NCBI GenBank assembly: GCA_025350965.1
Contig: JANXWV010000008.1
Coordinates: forward strand, 1 to 50,052
DNA: 50,052 bases
Source: Rhizobacter sp.
GTDB lineage: Bacteria; Pseudomonadota; Gammaproteobacteria; Burkholderiales; Burkholderiaceae_C
Direction of reading: 5' to 3'
Numbering within the stretch: the stretch's first letter is position 1; each line of letters opens with the position of its first letter. Of the stretch, positions 36,372-45,218 are shown piece after piece. Under the pieces are notes generated by a model, which saw only the letters and a program-made list of their open reading frames with translations, was not told where the DNA came from and searched no databases. The position numbers and the translations under genes were made by a program.

Positions 36372-37106
36372 TCATTGGCCGAGGTAGACATCGATCACGC
36401 GCTGGTCGCGCTGCACGTCTTCCATGCGGCCTTCGGCGAGCAGCCGGCCCTGGTGCAGCACGGTGACGCGGTGCGCGATGCTGCCGACGAAACCCATGTC
36501 GTGCTCGATCACGACCAACGCACGACCCTTGGCGATGCGCTGAAGCAGCCCGGCGGTCACCTCTCGCTCGCGCGCGCTCATGCCGGCGACCGGTTCGTCG
36601 AGCAGCAGCAGCGCCGGCTCCTGCATCAGCAGCATGCCGATCTCGAGCCATTGCTTCTGGCCGTGCGAGAGCAACGCAGCCTTGGTCTGCAACCGATCGG
36701 CGAGGTGGATTTCGGCGGCGATCGACTCGATGCGTTCGTCGACCTCGGCACTGTGGTGCGCGAACAGGCAACCGGCAATGCCGCGCCGGCCGGGGTGCGA
36801 GATCTCGAGGTTCTCGCGGACGCTCAGGTCTTCGTAAGTGGATGGGTTCTGGAACTTGCGGCCGACGCCGGCACGGGTGATGGCGTACTCGATCAGCCCG
36901 GTCAGCTCCCGGCCGCGAAATCGAATGCTGCCGGCACTCGGCCGTGTCTTGCCGCAGATCATGTCGAGCAGCGTTGTCTTGCCGGCGCCGTTCGGGCCGA
37001 TCACGCAGCGGAGCTCGTCCTCTTCGACGCTGAAGTCGAGGCCGTCGACCGCCTTGAAGCCGTCGAACGACACCGACAGACCGGTCACCTCGAGGATCGC
37101 GCTCAT
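36372..37106 (-). CDS. urtD: Urea/short-chain amide ABC transporter ATP-binding protein UrtD
   Basis: LivG-like ATPase, 244 residues, with Walker [21 protein letters not shown], the UrtD-typical GVGRKFQNPSTYEDLSVRENL, the degenerate signature LSHGQKQWLEIGMLL and Walker B LLLLDEPVAGMS. The ATG overlaps the urtC stop by 4 bp. Confidence 0.95.
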   Translation of the reverse strand: MSAILEVTGLSVSFDGFKAVDGLDFSVEEDELRCVIGPNGAGKTTLLDMICGKTRPSAGSIRFRGRELTGLIEYAITRAGVGRKFQNPSTYEDLSVRENLEISHPGRRGIAGCLFAHHSAEVDERIESIAAEIHLADRLQTKAALLSHGQKQWLEIGMLLMQEPALLLLDEPVAGMSAREREVTAGLLQRIAKGRALVVIEHDMGFVGSIAHRVTVLHQGRLLAEGRMEDVQRDQRVIDVYLGQ

Positions 37107-38248
37107 CGCTGGGTGCCTCGCACGCTGCCAGTAAAGCGCTCCACCAACCCGGCCAGCCCCGTCGGCATGAAGACGACGACGACGATGAACAACGCGCCGA
37201 TGAAATACTGCCAGTACGCAAGGAAGTTCTCGGAGAAATACGTCTTCGCGGCCAGCACGAGCAGCGTGCCGTAGACCGCCCCGATTGCCGAGCGCCGGCC
37301 GCCCACCGCCGCGTAGATCACCATCTCGACGGACGGAACGATGCCGACCAGCGACGGCGAGGCGAGGCCTTCGTTCAATGCGAACATCGCGCCGCCGATT
37401 GCGGTGAACACGGCGGCGACGGCGAAAATGAAGGCCTTGAACAAGGCCGGGTCGTAACCCGAGAACCGCACCCGATCTTCACGGTCGCGGATCGCCACCA
37501 GCACGCGGCCGAAGCGGCTGGCGGTGATGAAGCGCGCCACCACGAGGCAGGCCAGCAACAGCGCCACGGTGATGAAATACAGCGCGCGGCGCGGGCCCTC
37601 GCCATCGAGCGGCAGGCCGGCGAAGGTGCGGAAATCGGTGATGCCGTTGATGCCGCCGGTGGTGCCCTGCTGGCCAACGATCACGATCGCCATAATTGCG
37701 GCCAGCGCGAGCGTCACGATCGAAAAGTACACGCCGCCCACGCGCTTGCGAAAGTTCGCGTACGCGAGCGCGAAGGCGACCACCGCGGGCAGCACCACGA
37801 CCATCGCCAGCGCGAAGCCCAGGTGAGCGAACGGTGCCCACCACCACGGCAGCGTCTCGATGCTGTTCCAGACCATGAAGTCGGGCAGGCTCGATCCGTA
37901 GAACTGTGACAACGCCGAGGCCGAGCCCGCGATCGACGCCGCCTCGAGCTTCAGGAACATCGCGACGGCATAACTGCCCAGGCCGAAAAACATGCCCTGA
38001 CCCAAACTCAGGATGCCGCCGTAGCCCCAGATCAGCACGATGCCGACGGCCGCGAAGGCGAAGCAAAGGTACTTGGCTGTGAGGCCGAGGCGAAACGGGT
38101 CGAGCGCGAGCGGTACCGCCACGGCCAGCAGCAGCGCAAGCAGCGCCAGGCTCCACCAGGGCGCTGCGCGGGGCTGCGCAGTACCCGTCGTCGCGTCGTC
38201 CACATCGATCGGCACGGGCAGCACGGCACTGCGCTCGCTCGTGTCCAT
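37103..38248 (-). CDS. urtC: Urea/short-chain amide ABC transporter permease UrtC
   Basis: LivM-like permease, 381 residues with about ten membrane segments. ATG 38248 overlaps the urtB stop by one base. Motifs GYGGILSLGQGMFFGLGSYA, GGINGITDFRTF, FGRVLVAIRDREDRVRFSGY and ALNEGLASPSLVGI are typical of UrtC. The cytoplasmic N-terminal 35 residues are variable. Confidence 0.95.
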   Translation of the reverse strand: MDTSERSAVLPVPIDVDDATTGTAQPRAAPWWSLALLALLLAVAVPLALDPFRLGLTAKYLCFAFAAVGIVLIWGYGGILSLGQGMFFGLGSYAVAMFLKLEAASIAGSASALSQFYGSSLPDFMVWNSIETLPWWWAPFAHLGFALAMVVVLPAVVAFALAYANFRKRVGGVYFSIVTLALAAIMAIVIVGQQGTTGGINGITDFRTFAGLPLDGEGPRRALYFITVALLLACLVVARFITASRFGRVLVAIRDREDRVRFSGYDPALFKAFIFAVAAVFTAIGGAMFALNEGLASPSLVGIVPSVEMVIYAAVGGRRSAIGAVYGTLLVLAAKTYFSENFLAYWQYFIGALFIVVVVFMPTGLAGLVERFTGSVRGTQR

Positions 38249-39150
38249 CAGCGCCGCACCTTGGATGCGAACAGCCCGTTCGGGCGAAAGTAGAGCACCA
38301 CGATGACGAGCAGTAGGATCGTCGCCTTCGCCATCGAGCCCGACATCAGGAACTCGAAGGTCGACTGCATCTGCGCGATCAAAAAGCTCGACAGAATCGT
38401 GCCGAGCAGGCTCTCGACACCGCCGAACACGACAACGATGAAGGTATCGACCACGTACTGCTGGCCGGTCACCGGCCCGGTCGAGGCGAGCATCGTGAAC
38501 GAGCTGCCAGCCACACCCGCCAGGCCGCAGCCGAGCGCGAACGTGAGCGCATCGACGCGCTCGGTGTCGATGCCCGCGGCGCCGGCCATCGCGCGGTTCT
38601 GCATCACCGCGCGCAACAACAGGCCGAAGCGCGTGGCGAACAGCAATCGGTACACACCGGCCGTGACCAGCAGCGCGATCACGATGATGAACAAGCGCGA
38701 GAGCGGCAGGCTCACGCCGGGCAGCACCTCGACCGCGCCTTGCAGCCACGAGACGGTCGGCACGGTCACGTCCTTCGGGCCGAACGCGTGGCGGAACACT
38801 TGCTGCAGGATCAGGCTGACGCCCCAGGTGGCGAGCAGGGTGTCGAGCGGGCGGTGGTACAGGTACTGGATCAGCCCGCGCTCCATCAACCAGCCGAACC
38901 CGAACGTGACCGCGAACGCGACCACGATGCCGACCACGAAGAAGGCATCGATCGCCGAGGGGAACGCCCACTGGAAAAAACCGGCGGTGGCGTAGGTCGC
39001 ATAGGCGCCCATTGCCATCAACTCGCCGTGCGCCATGTTGATGACACCCATCAACCCGAAGACGATGGCCAGCCCGAGCGCCATCAGCAGCAACACGGTG
39101 AACAACGACAGGCCGTTGAAGGCCTGCATCAGGAAGGTGGGCAGGGTCAT
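38248..39150 (-). CDS. urtB: Urea/short-chain amide ABC transporter permease UrtB
   Basis: LivH-like permease, 300 residues from ATG 39150. Family motifs are FGLMGVINMAHGELMAMGAY, PLDTLLATWGVSLILQQ, MQNRAMAGAAGIDTERVD and VVVFGGVESLLGTILSS. It lacks the long periplasmic N-terminal extension found in many cyanobacterial and enterobacterial UrtB proteins, which is more like the amide-type transporters (FmdE). It follows urtA by 41 bp. Confidence 0.94.
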   Translation of the reverse strand: MTLPTFLMQAFNGLSLFTVLLLMALGLAIVFGLMGVINMAHGELMAMGAYATYATAGFFQWAFPSAIDAFFVVGIVVAFAVTFGFGWLMERGLIQYLYHRPLDTLLATWGVSLILQQVFRHAFGPKDVTVPTVSWLQGAVEVLPGVSLPLSRLFIIVIALLVTAGVYRLLFATRFGLLLRAVMQNRAMAGAAGIDTERVDALTFALGCGLAGVAGSSFTMLASTGPVTGQQYVVDTFIVVVFGGVESLLGTILSSFLIAQMQSTFEFLMSGSMAKATILLLVIVVLYFRPNGLFASKVRR

Positions 39151-39191
39151 GGAGTCAGCCGAAGAGAGGACGAAGCGTTCGCTCCGGCGCG

Positions 39192-40361
39192 TCATCCAAG
39201 TTTCGGGAACGGGTTCGGCTCGATCAGTGGCGACTCGTAGAGCATCTTCACCTGGCCGTCCTTGGTGAACTCGCCGATACGTGCGTGCTTCCACAGATGG
39301 TGGTTGGCAGCGAACTTGACCTTGCCCTCGGGGCCGTCGATCTCGAGCCCGTTGGACGCTGCCACGACCTTCTCCACGTCGAAGCTCTTGGCCTTCTCGG
39401 CTGCCATCTTCCACAGGTAAACCGAGGTGTACGCGCAGGCCAGCGTGTCGCCGGTCACGCGCTTGTCGCCGTACTTGGCCTTGAAGGCCTTGACGAACTT
39501 CTGGTTGGCCGCGTTCGGCAGGCTCTGGAAATAGCCCATGCAGGTGAGCACGCCCTCGACGTTGTCGGCGCCGATGCCCGAGACCTCTTCTTCCGACACC
39601 GCCAGCGCCAGGATCGTGATCTTCTTCGGGTCGATGCCGGCTGCTTTCATCTGCTTGTAGAAGGCGACGTTCGAGCCGCCGACCATCGTGCTGAGCACCA
39701 CCGTCGCGTTGCTCGCCCTGATCTTGTTGATGGCCGAGCCGAACTCGATGTGGCCGAGTGCAAAGTAGTCTTCGCCGACGACCTTGGCGCCGGCCTTGGC
39801 GATCGTCGGCCGGGCGATCTTGTTGGTGGTGCGCGGCCAGATGTAGTCGGAGCCGATCAGATAAAAGTCCTTGCCCTTGTTCGCCGCGAGCCAGTTGACG
39901 GCGGCGATGACCGACTGCGTGGCCTCCTGCGCGGTGTAGAGGATGTTCGGCGACTGCTCCAGCCCTTCGTAGTAGGTGGGGTAGTAGAGCAGGCCCTTTC
40001 CCTTCTCGAACACCGGCAGCACGGCCTTGCGCGAGGCCGAGGTGTAGCAGCCGAACACCGCCGCGACCTTGTCCCGCTCGAGCAGCTTGCGGGCTTTTTC
40101 GGCAAAGGTCGGCCAGTCGCTCGCACCGTCTTCGACCACGGCCTCGATCTTCTTTCCCATCACGCCGCCCGCGGCGTTGATCTCGTCGATGGCGAGCTTT
40201 TCGGCATCGACCACCGAGGCCTCGGCCAGCGCGATGGTGCCGGTCAAGGAGTGCAGGATGCCGACCTTCACCACGTCTTGCGCAAAGCTGTGCGGCAGCA
40301 GGGTGGCGGCCCCGGCGGCGGCCGCGGTCTGCAACAGGTGGCGTCGGGACAAGGTGTTCAT
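39192..40361 (-). CDS. urtA: Urea/short-chain amide ABC transporter substrate-binding protein UrtA/FmdD
   Basis: 389 residues. The N-terminus SRRHLLQTAAAAGAATLLP has twin arginines, so export may be by Tat. The mature protein VVKVGILHSLTGTIALAEAS and GCYTSASRKAVLPVFEKGKGLLYYPT and LIGSDYIWPRTTNKIARP is the UrtA/FmdD type, and its fold is shared with AmiC. Binds urea or short amides in the periplasm. It is the first gene of the unit and follows a leader with an intrinsic terminator, pointing to amide-induced antitermination by AmiR. Confidence 0.95.
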   Translation of the reverse strand: MNTLSRRHLLQTAAAAGAATLLPHSFAQDVVKVGILHSLTGTIALAEASVVDAEKLAIDEINAAGGVMGKKIEAVVEDGASDWPTFAEKARKLLERDKVAAVFGCYTSASRKAVLPVFEKGKGLLYYPTYYEGLEQSPNILYTAQEATQSVIAAVNWLAANKGKDFYLIGSDYIWPRTTNKIARPTIAKAGAKVVGEDYFALGHIEFGSAINKIRASNATVVLSTMVGGSNVAFYKQMKAAGIDPKKITILALAVSEEEVSGIGADNVEGVLTCMGYFQSLPNAANQKFVKAFKAKYGDKRVTGDTLACAYTSVYLWKMAAEKAKSFDVEKVVAASNGLEIDGPEGKVKFAANHHLWKHARIGEFTKDGQVKMLYESPLIEPNPFPKLG

Positions 40362-40423
40362 GGGTTGGTTCCTGTGGATGGGTTGAATCGCAAACAGCCG
40401 GCACGGAGCAGGAAAGAAACGCG

Positions 40424-40466
40424 CGAAAAAAAACGCCTGACCGAACCAAGAGTTCTGTCAGGCGTT
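40424..40466 (-). terminator. Intrinsic terminator in the urtA leader (candidate AmiR target)
   Basis: Minus strand: AACGCCTGAC and GTCAGGCGTT form a perfect 10-bp stem, extended by GAAC/GTTC inside the loop, and are followed by eight T residues. It lies about 60 bp upstream of the urtA start and downstream of the promoter at 40521-40550, so it must be read through for urtA to be expressed. The Pseudomonas amiE leader has this design and is controlled by AmiR. Confidence 0.85.
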
Positions 40467-40520
40467 GATGCCGGGCTACTGATCGACGCTGTTGGCGACC
40501 GCAGCAAATCTGATGCACGA

Positions 40521-40550
40521 AGACTAATTTAGCCCGCGACAGACTGTCAA
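40521..40550 (-). promoter_or_regulatory. urt-amiE promoter
   Basis: Minus strand: TTGACA (40545-40550), 18 bp, TAGTCT (40521-40526); a 17-bp spacer would give TTAGTC. Transcripts would run through about 60 nt of leader before the terminator. The region is shared with the divergent amiC gene. Confidence 0.55.
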
Positions 40551-40611
40551 GCCTCATGCCACAATATTTTCCAATTCAAGTGTTTTGACAACGCTCACCG
40601 GACCTAACGCC

Positions 40612-41775
40612 GTGGCCAATACCGACCCCGTTCGCGTCGGCGTGCTGTTCTCGCGCGCCGGCACCACCTCGCGCGTCGAACTTTCGCAGCTGCTGGGCAC
40701 CTTCTTCGCGATCCGCGAGATCAACGATTCCGGCGGCATCGACGGCCGTGAGCTCGTCGCGGTCCATTACGACCCGCAGTGCGTGCCTCAGCACTACCGT
40801 GCTCTCGCGGAGAGGCTAGTCCAGGACGATCACATCAACGTGGTCTTCGGCTGCTACATGTCGAGCACGCGCAAGGCAGTGATGCCGGTGATCGAGAAGT
40901 GGCAGCGCCTGCTGATGTACCCGACGCCGTACGAAGGCTTCGAGTACTCGCCCAACATCATCTACACGGGCGCTGCGCCGAACCAGAACAGCGCTCAACT
41001 GGCCGAATACATGACGCGCCACTTCGGCCGGCGCGTCTACCTCGTGGGCAGCGACTACATCTACCCCTACGAGTCGAACCGCATCATGAGCGACTTCATC
41101 CTCGAGCGGCCGGGCGGCGCCAAACTCGCCGAACGCTATGTGCGGCTCGACGCGACCGAGCGCGACTTCCTGCCCATCGCCAGGGACATCAAGGACAAGC
41201 AGCCCGACTTCGTGTTCTCCACCGTCGTCGGCAAAGGCACGCGCATGCTGTACCAAGCCTGTGCCGACGCCGGGCTGGACCCGCTGAGGATCCCGATCGC
41301 GAGCCTGACGACCTGCGAGGCCGAAGTGTCCGAGATGGGCGTGCGAATCGCCACCGGGCACATTACCGCCGCGCCCTACTTCCAGACCGTCGACAACGCC
41401 GTCAACCGCGATTGCCTGGCGCGCTTTCGGGCCTGGTGCGGGGACGAGGTCGAGCCCAACATGTGCTGGGAGGCGGCCTACTTCCAGGTCCACCTGTTCG
41501 CGCGCGCGATGCGCCAATCCGGCTCTGACGAGGTCGGTCGGCTGCTGCCGTGCCTGCTCGGCAGCGAGTTCGATGCGCCGCAGGGCCGCGTGCGCATCGA
41601 TCCGATCACCCACCATACACGGCTGCACCCACGCATCGGGCGAGTCGGCGACGACGGGCGCTTCGTCGTCGTTGCCGAGTCGCCGGTCGGCGTCGACGCC
41701 GACCCGTACCTCGTCAACCACGCGGCCGACGAGTGGAACATGCGCAGCGTGGCGCTGGGGCAGGTCGATGGCTAG
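40612..41775 (+). CDS. amiC: AmiC, amide sensor and negative regulator of AmiR
   Basis: Cytoplasmic amide-binding protein that sequesters AmiR until an amide binds. Homology to Pseudomonas AmiC is strong: FGCYMSSTRKAVMPVIEKWQ, YPTPYEGFEYSPNIIY, GAAPNQNSAQLAEYMTRHFG, VGSDYIYPYESNRIM, FSTVVGKGTRMLY and IASLTTCEAEV. GTG 40612 (ANTDPVRVGVLFSRAG) is the more natural start. A TTG at 40585 would add nine residues, and neither has a good ribosome site. No signal peptide, as expected. It overlaps amiR by 8 bp. Confidence 0.94.
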   Translation: MANTDPVRVGVLFSRAGTTSRVELSQLLGTFFAIREINDSGGIDGRELVAVHYDPQCVPQHYRALAERLVQDDHINVVFGCYMSSTRKAVMPVIEKWQRLLMYPTPYEGFEYSPNIIYTGAAPNQNSAQLAEYMTRHFGRRVYLVGSDYIYPYESNRIMSDFILERPGGAKLAERYVRLDATERDFLPIARDIKDKQPDFVFSTVVGKGTRMLYQACADAGLDPLRIPIASLTTCEAEVSEMGVRIATGHITAAPYFQTVDNAVNRDCLARFRAWCGDEVEPNMCWEAAYFQVHLFARAMRQSGSDEVGRLLPCLLGSEFDAPQGRVRIDPITHHTRLHPRIGRVGDDGRFVVVAESPVGVDADPYLVNHAADEWNMRSVALGQVDG

Positions 41776-42415
41776 CCCCGACACCGACCGCGGCGTTGCC
41801 GGGCGTGCGCAGCGCTCGACACCCGATCTGCTGCGCAACCTGCGCAATTCGCGCGTGATGGTGTTCCACCCCAAGGACCCCGACGGCGAAATGCTGGCGC
41901 AGCAACTGCAGCGCATCGGCTGCCAGGTGATTACGGTGTGGCCGCCGCTGCCCGATTTGCCGGACACGGTCGAGGTCGTGTTTTGCGCGGTCGGGCCAGA
42001 CCACGCCGCCCTCAAGTGCAGTTGGATGGGCGCGGAGCCTTTGGTGCCGGTGATCGCGATCATCAACTACGAGAACCCGACGATCGTCGATGCGGCGCTG
42101 CGCATGGGGGCGCAGGCGGTGCTGGTCACCCCGGTTCGATCCGCCGGCATCCTGTCGTCGCTGGTGATGGCCAAGCACACGCATGCCGAATTGCGCGAAG
42201 TGCGGCGGCGCGCCAAGAGGCTCGAGCAGAAGCTCTTGTCGGCGAACCAGATCAGTGAGGCCAAGGCGATCCTCGTGCGCACCCGCCAAATCAGCGACAG
42301 CGAGGCGTACCGTGTGATCCGCGAACAGGCGATGAGCAAGCGCGTGCCCACCGAAGAGATTGCCCGCGCGATCATCCATGCCGATGGCATCCTGTCGTTT
42401 CAGGGCCGCGACTAG
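41768..42415 (+). CDS. amiR: AmiR, ANTAR-domain transcription antiterminator
   Basis: RNA-binding antiterminator of amide genes, 215 residues. The N-terminal pseudo-receiver (VMVFHPKDPDGEMLAQQLQRIGCQ) is followed by a coiled coil (AELREVRRRAKRLEQKLLSA). The C-terminal ANTAR domain has ISEAKAILVRTRQISDSEAYR and TEEIARAIIHADGIL. This matches the AmiR architecture. ATG 41768 lies within the end of amiC (8-bp overlap), ensuring stoichiometric production. Likely targets are the terminator leaders of urtA and possibly of tubulin-like gene 2. Confidence 0.95.
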   Translation: MASPDTDRGVAGRAQRSTPDLLRNLRNSRVMVFHPKDPDGEMLAQQLQRIGCQVITVWPPLPDLPDTVEVVFCAVGPDHAALKCSWMGAEPLVPVIAIINYENPTIVDAALRMGAQAVLVTPVRSAGILSSLVMAKHTHAELREVRRRAKRLEQKLLSANQISEAKAILVRTRQISDSEAYRVIREQAMSKRVPTEEIARAIIHADGILSFQGRD

Positions 42416-42737
42416 ATAGGACGCTTCACCACCTTGTGCTGCCGCTCGACACCGCGCGGTGAAGCCCCACCACTCTCTGGCCCCAGACGCACGCCTTCGA
42501 TTCGGTGCAGTTGCGCAGTCAGTTGCTCAAGCTGGTTTTAGCGCCGCGGACAGTGCATCACGAGCCAAACGTGCGCTACTTCCCGCGGCGCAAGGATCGG
42601 TTGCGCTCGGGGGGTGGTGTGGTGTGCACATCATGTGCGTGAGGATGTGAGCCACTTCCTTGGTAGCGCGGCCCTGTGTGCTGGACTGCGTCGCTGCTGC
42701 GATGAGGTCAAGCCTTGTGCGTGCGGCCGCGAGAACG
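42416..42737. other. Gene-free stretch after amiR
   Basis: No supported gene. A GCTTCACC/GGTGAAGC repeat at 42423-42465 (27-nt loop, no T-tract) could weakly end amiR transcription. Short open frames here have coding-like stretches but no recognisable family and may be remnants. Confidence 0.4.
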
Positions 42738-43670
42738 TTACACCCGACGTGCCACGGCCACGGCCGCCGCGGAGCCGGCACCCACGGCAGCACTCCATGC
42801 GCGCAGAAACAACCCGGGCGCGCGACCGCTGAGTGCCGTGGCTTCATCGCGGTGCTCGCATTCGTCTGCCTGGCAGCGCGCCAACAATGCGCGCAAGGGC
42901 GCGACGGCGGCGCCCTCCGTGGCGGGTAACGCGTCGATCCGGTCGAGTTGCTGTTGGTAGTGCCGGTCGACAAAGGTCTCGACTGCGGCGATGGTTTCGT
43001 AGACCGCGCGAGGCCCGGCCAGCGCGGGCAATGCGCCGGTGAGAAAACCAGCGAGGCGCCAAGGCACCAGCAGACGACTGCGCTGCGGCCACGGCAGCAG
43101 TGCCGTGACGAGGCGCAAGTGCTCGAGCTCGGTCGCGAGGTGCCTGCGGGCAAAGCCGCGCACGCCTGCATCGCGCGCCACCGCCAGCACTCCGCGGTAG
43201 ATCCACACCGCACCGGTCTCGCCAGCGTGGTCGCTGCGCAGTTCGCCGCGCAGTCCGGCGGGGATGTGCAGGCTCGGCGGTTCGAATGCGCCGGCCACAC
43301 GCTGCATGGCGGGCCGCAAATGCAGAAACACCCGGTACGCCAATTCCATCAGCGATGTGACACCCGGCACTGCCGCGAGCCGCGCCAGCCAGCGCCAGCC
43401 CGGCAAGGCGGCCCACAGCGCGACAAAACCGCGCGCGCCGTCGGCCATGCTCCCATCGGCGCGCAGCACATGAAAACGGGCCAGCAGGCGGGCGCGGTCA
43501 GCGCCGGGGGGCAGCGCAGCAGACGGGTTGCTCACGTCGACAAACGCGAGCGGCCGGGCTGCGGTCAGGCCGCGATACAGCGCGATCTCACGCCGGCACA
43601 GCGGGCAGGCGCCGTCGTAGAGCACGGTCAACTCGCCGGGCGGCCGAGGGCAGTCGGTTGATGTTCGCAT
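42738..43670 (-). CDS. Fusion of a DCC-family thiol oxidoreductase (DUF393) and a COQ7-type diiron hydroxylase
   Basis: 310 residues from ATG 43670. Residues 10-130 are a DCC domain (LTVLYDGACPLCRREIALYRGL, with the YDGxCPLC redox motif). Residues 150-310 are a COQ7/CAT5-type four-helix diiron protein: LRSDHAGETGAVWIYRG, ATELEHLRLV, AAVETFVDRHYQQQL and DECEHRDEA supply the Glu and His ligands. COQ7 hydroxylates demethoxyubiquinone in ubiquinone synthesis. Fusion with DCC is uncommon and suggests electron or disulfide supply to the diiron centre (inference). It is convergent with amiR. Confidence 0.88.
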   Translation of the reverse strand: MRTSTDCPRPPGELTVLYDGACPLCRREIALYRGLTAARPLAFVDVSNPSAALPPGADRARLLARFHVLRADGSMADGARGFVALWAALPGWRWLARLAAVPGVTSLMELAYRVFLHLRPAMQRVAGAFEPPSLHIPAGLRGELRSDHAGETGAVWIYRGVLAVARDAGVRGFARRHLATELEHLRLVTALLPWPQRSRLLVPWRLAGFLTGALPALAGPRAVYETIAAVETFVDRHYQQQLDRIDALPATEGAAVAPLRALLARCQADECEHRDEATALSGRAPGLFLRAWSAAVGAGSAAAVAVARRV

Positions 43671-43774
43671 CGACCGATGTTGCCAGCGTTGCGCGAGCTT
43701 CGAGCCGGTCGGGTCTTCAGCCGGCTGGCCCGCTGCAGGCAAAAGAATCTGTCATCGGGCAGACTCTCTTCACG

Positions 43775-43977
43775 ATGATTCTTGCATTCGCAATTCTGAC
43801 CACGGCTCTGCTCTTCGGCGGGATGGCGTTGTACTCGTTCGGGTTCGCGGCGTTTCTGTTCAGCGCCTTGCCGCCCGATGTCGCCGGTGCCACGCTGCGC
43901 CGCGCATTTCCGGCGTTCTATCTGTTCCTGATGGGCGCAGCGGCACTGGCGGCAGCGCTCCTTTGGTCGCACGACGG
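43775..43977 (+). pseudogene. DUF4149 membrane protein, 5' fragment
   Basis: Starts MILAFAILTTALLFGGMALYSFGFAAFLFSAL and continues to FYLFLMGAAALAAALLW, the first two membrane segments of a TMEM205-like DUF4149 protein. After SHDG (about 43977) the text becomes MFS transporter sequence in another frame. About 68 of some 140 residues remain, so the gene was cut by a deletion that joined it to the next gene. Confidence 0.65.
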
Positions 43978-43979
43978 GT

Positions 43980-44969
43980 TTGGCTGGATTCCCGCTGGCC
44001 ATCGCCGGCGGCGTGCTGTCGGCCGTCGCGCCGGGCTACGGCACGCTGGTGCTCGGCCAGGTGCTGATCGGCGTGGGCTGTGCGCCGGCCTTTCTGGCTT
44101 GCACGGTGTTCATCGCGCGGCACTTCGCCGCAGATCGATTCGCCGCGGTATCCGTCGCCATTCTCAGCGTCGGCGGCATCGGGATGCTGGCCACCGGCAC
44201 CCCGCTGGCCTGGCTGGTCGAGGCCACCTCATGGCGCATGGGCTTCTGGGTGCTGGCGGGCTGTTCTGCCGCAGCCTGGTGGCTGATCGCTTGGAAGGTA
44301 CACGAACCCCGACCGCTGCATGCAGCGCCGGATTTGCCGCGCGAGTCGCTGGGCCGCGCGGCGCTGACCTTCGTCTCGCTGTTCCGGTTGCCGTACATGC
44401 CGGGCATCATGGCGCTGTCGTTCGTCTGCTATGCCTCGTTCATCTCGCTACGTGGCCTGTGGTTGGGGCCGATGCTGATCGAGCGGCACGGCTATTCGCT
44501 GCTTCAAAGCGGCAACATGGCGCTGGCGGTCTCGGTTGTGTCGCTCATCAGCCCGGCGTTGTTCGGTCGGTTCGCCCCGGGAGACGGCACGCGGCGACGT
44601 TGGTTGGTCGGCTGGACCCTGTTGACGGCGGCGATGTTCGCTTCGCTGGCGCTGGTGCACAACGCCACGTTCGATGTGGTCATGATGCTGATGGTCGGCT
44701 TGTCGTCGGGCTACATGGTCCTGCAGTATTCCGAGGTGCGTGCGGCCCATCCGTCGCAGATCGTGGGCCGCGCGCTAGCGCTGTTCACGATGTCGATGTT
44801 TCTCGGTGTCGCGGTGATGCAGTGGTTCACGGGGCTGGTCGCCTCGATGGCCAGGGCGCTGGGCGCGGACATTTACGCTGCGGTGCTGTTGACCATTGCC
44901 GCGTTGCTCGCCGTCCGCGTGGCCGCCTGCGCATGGCTGCCTCGCGCCCCGCGCCGAACTACCGGATAG
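43980..44969 (+). pseudogene. MFS transporter lacking its N-terminus
   Basis: About 329 residues of a major facilitator: AGFPLAIAGGVLSAVAPGYG, GQVLIGVGCAPAFLACTVFIARHF, WRMGFWVLAGC and IMALSFVCYASFISLRGLWLGPML, ending in PRAPRRTTG. The first two or three membrane segments of the usual 400 or so residues are missing. No proper start codon is present, only an in-frame TTG at 43980 without a ribosome site. It joins directly to the DUF4149 fragment. Probably inactive. Confidence 0.7.
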
Positions 44970-45218
44970 CAGCGTGATCTCGATGGCGAAGGGTCACCCC
45001 GACGCCGCGCATTCAAGCGCCAGCCAGAAGTCCGCTCTGTACCGAGTAGGTCGGAAGCAGCCACTCACCAATACTGCATTCGGACAGGTCCGTTCATTCG
45101 ACCCGGCACGACGAATGTCGCGTCGAGATTGAGTGCGGCCGGTCGACGATGACCGTCGAAGGTCAGCTCGCAGTCTCAAGCGGCGAGCCGATCGGTGATG
45201 CCGCGCGGCACTTGACGA
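44970..45218. other. Non-coding stretch at the border of the mobile region
   Basis: No gene is supported. The bases around 45020-45170 look like a degenerate intergenic relic rather than coding sequence. This marks the passage from chromosomal-type genes to plasmid-type genes; no tRNA or clear attachment site was found. Confidence 0.4.

Noticed and set aside
42459..42650. Short frames after amiR that might be a phasin or transposon remnant
   Set aside because: No recognisable motif could be confirmed on either strand; kept only as a gene-free stretch.
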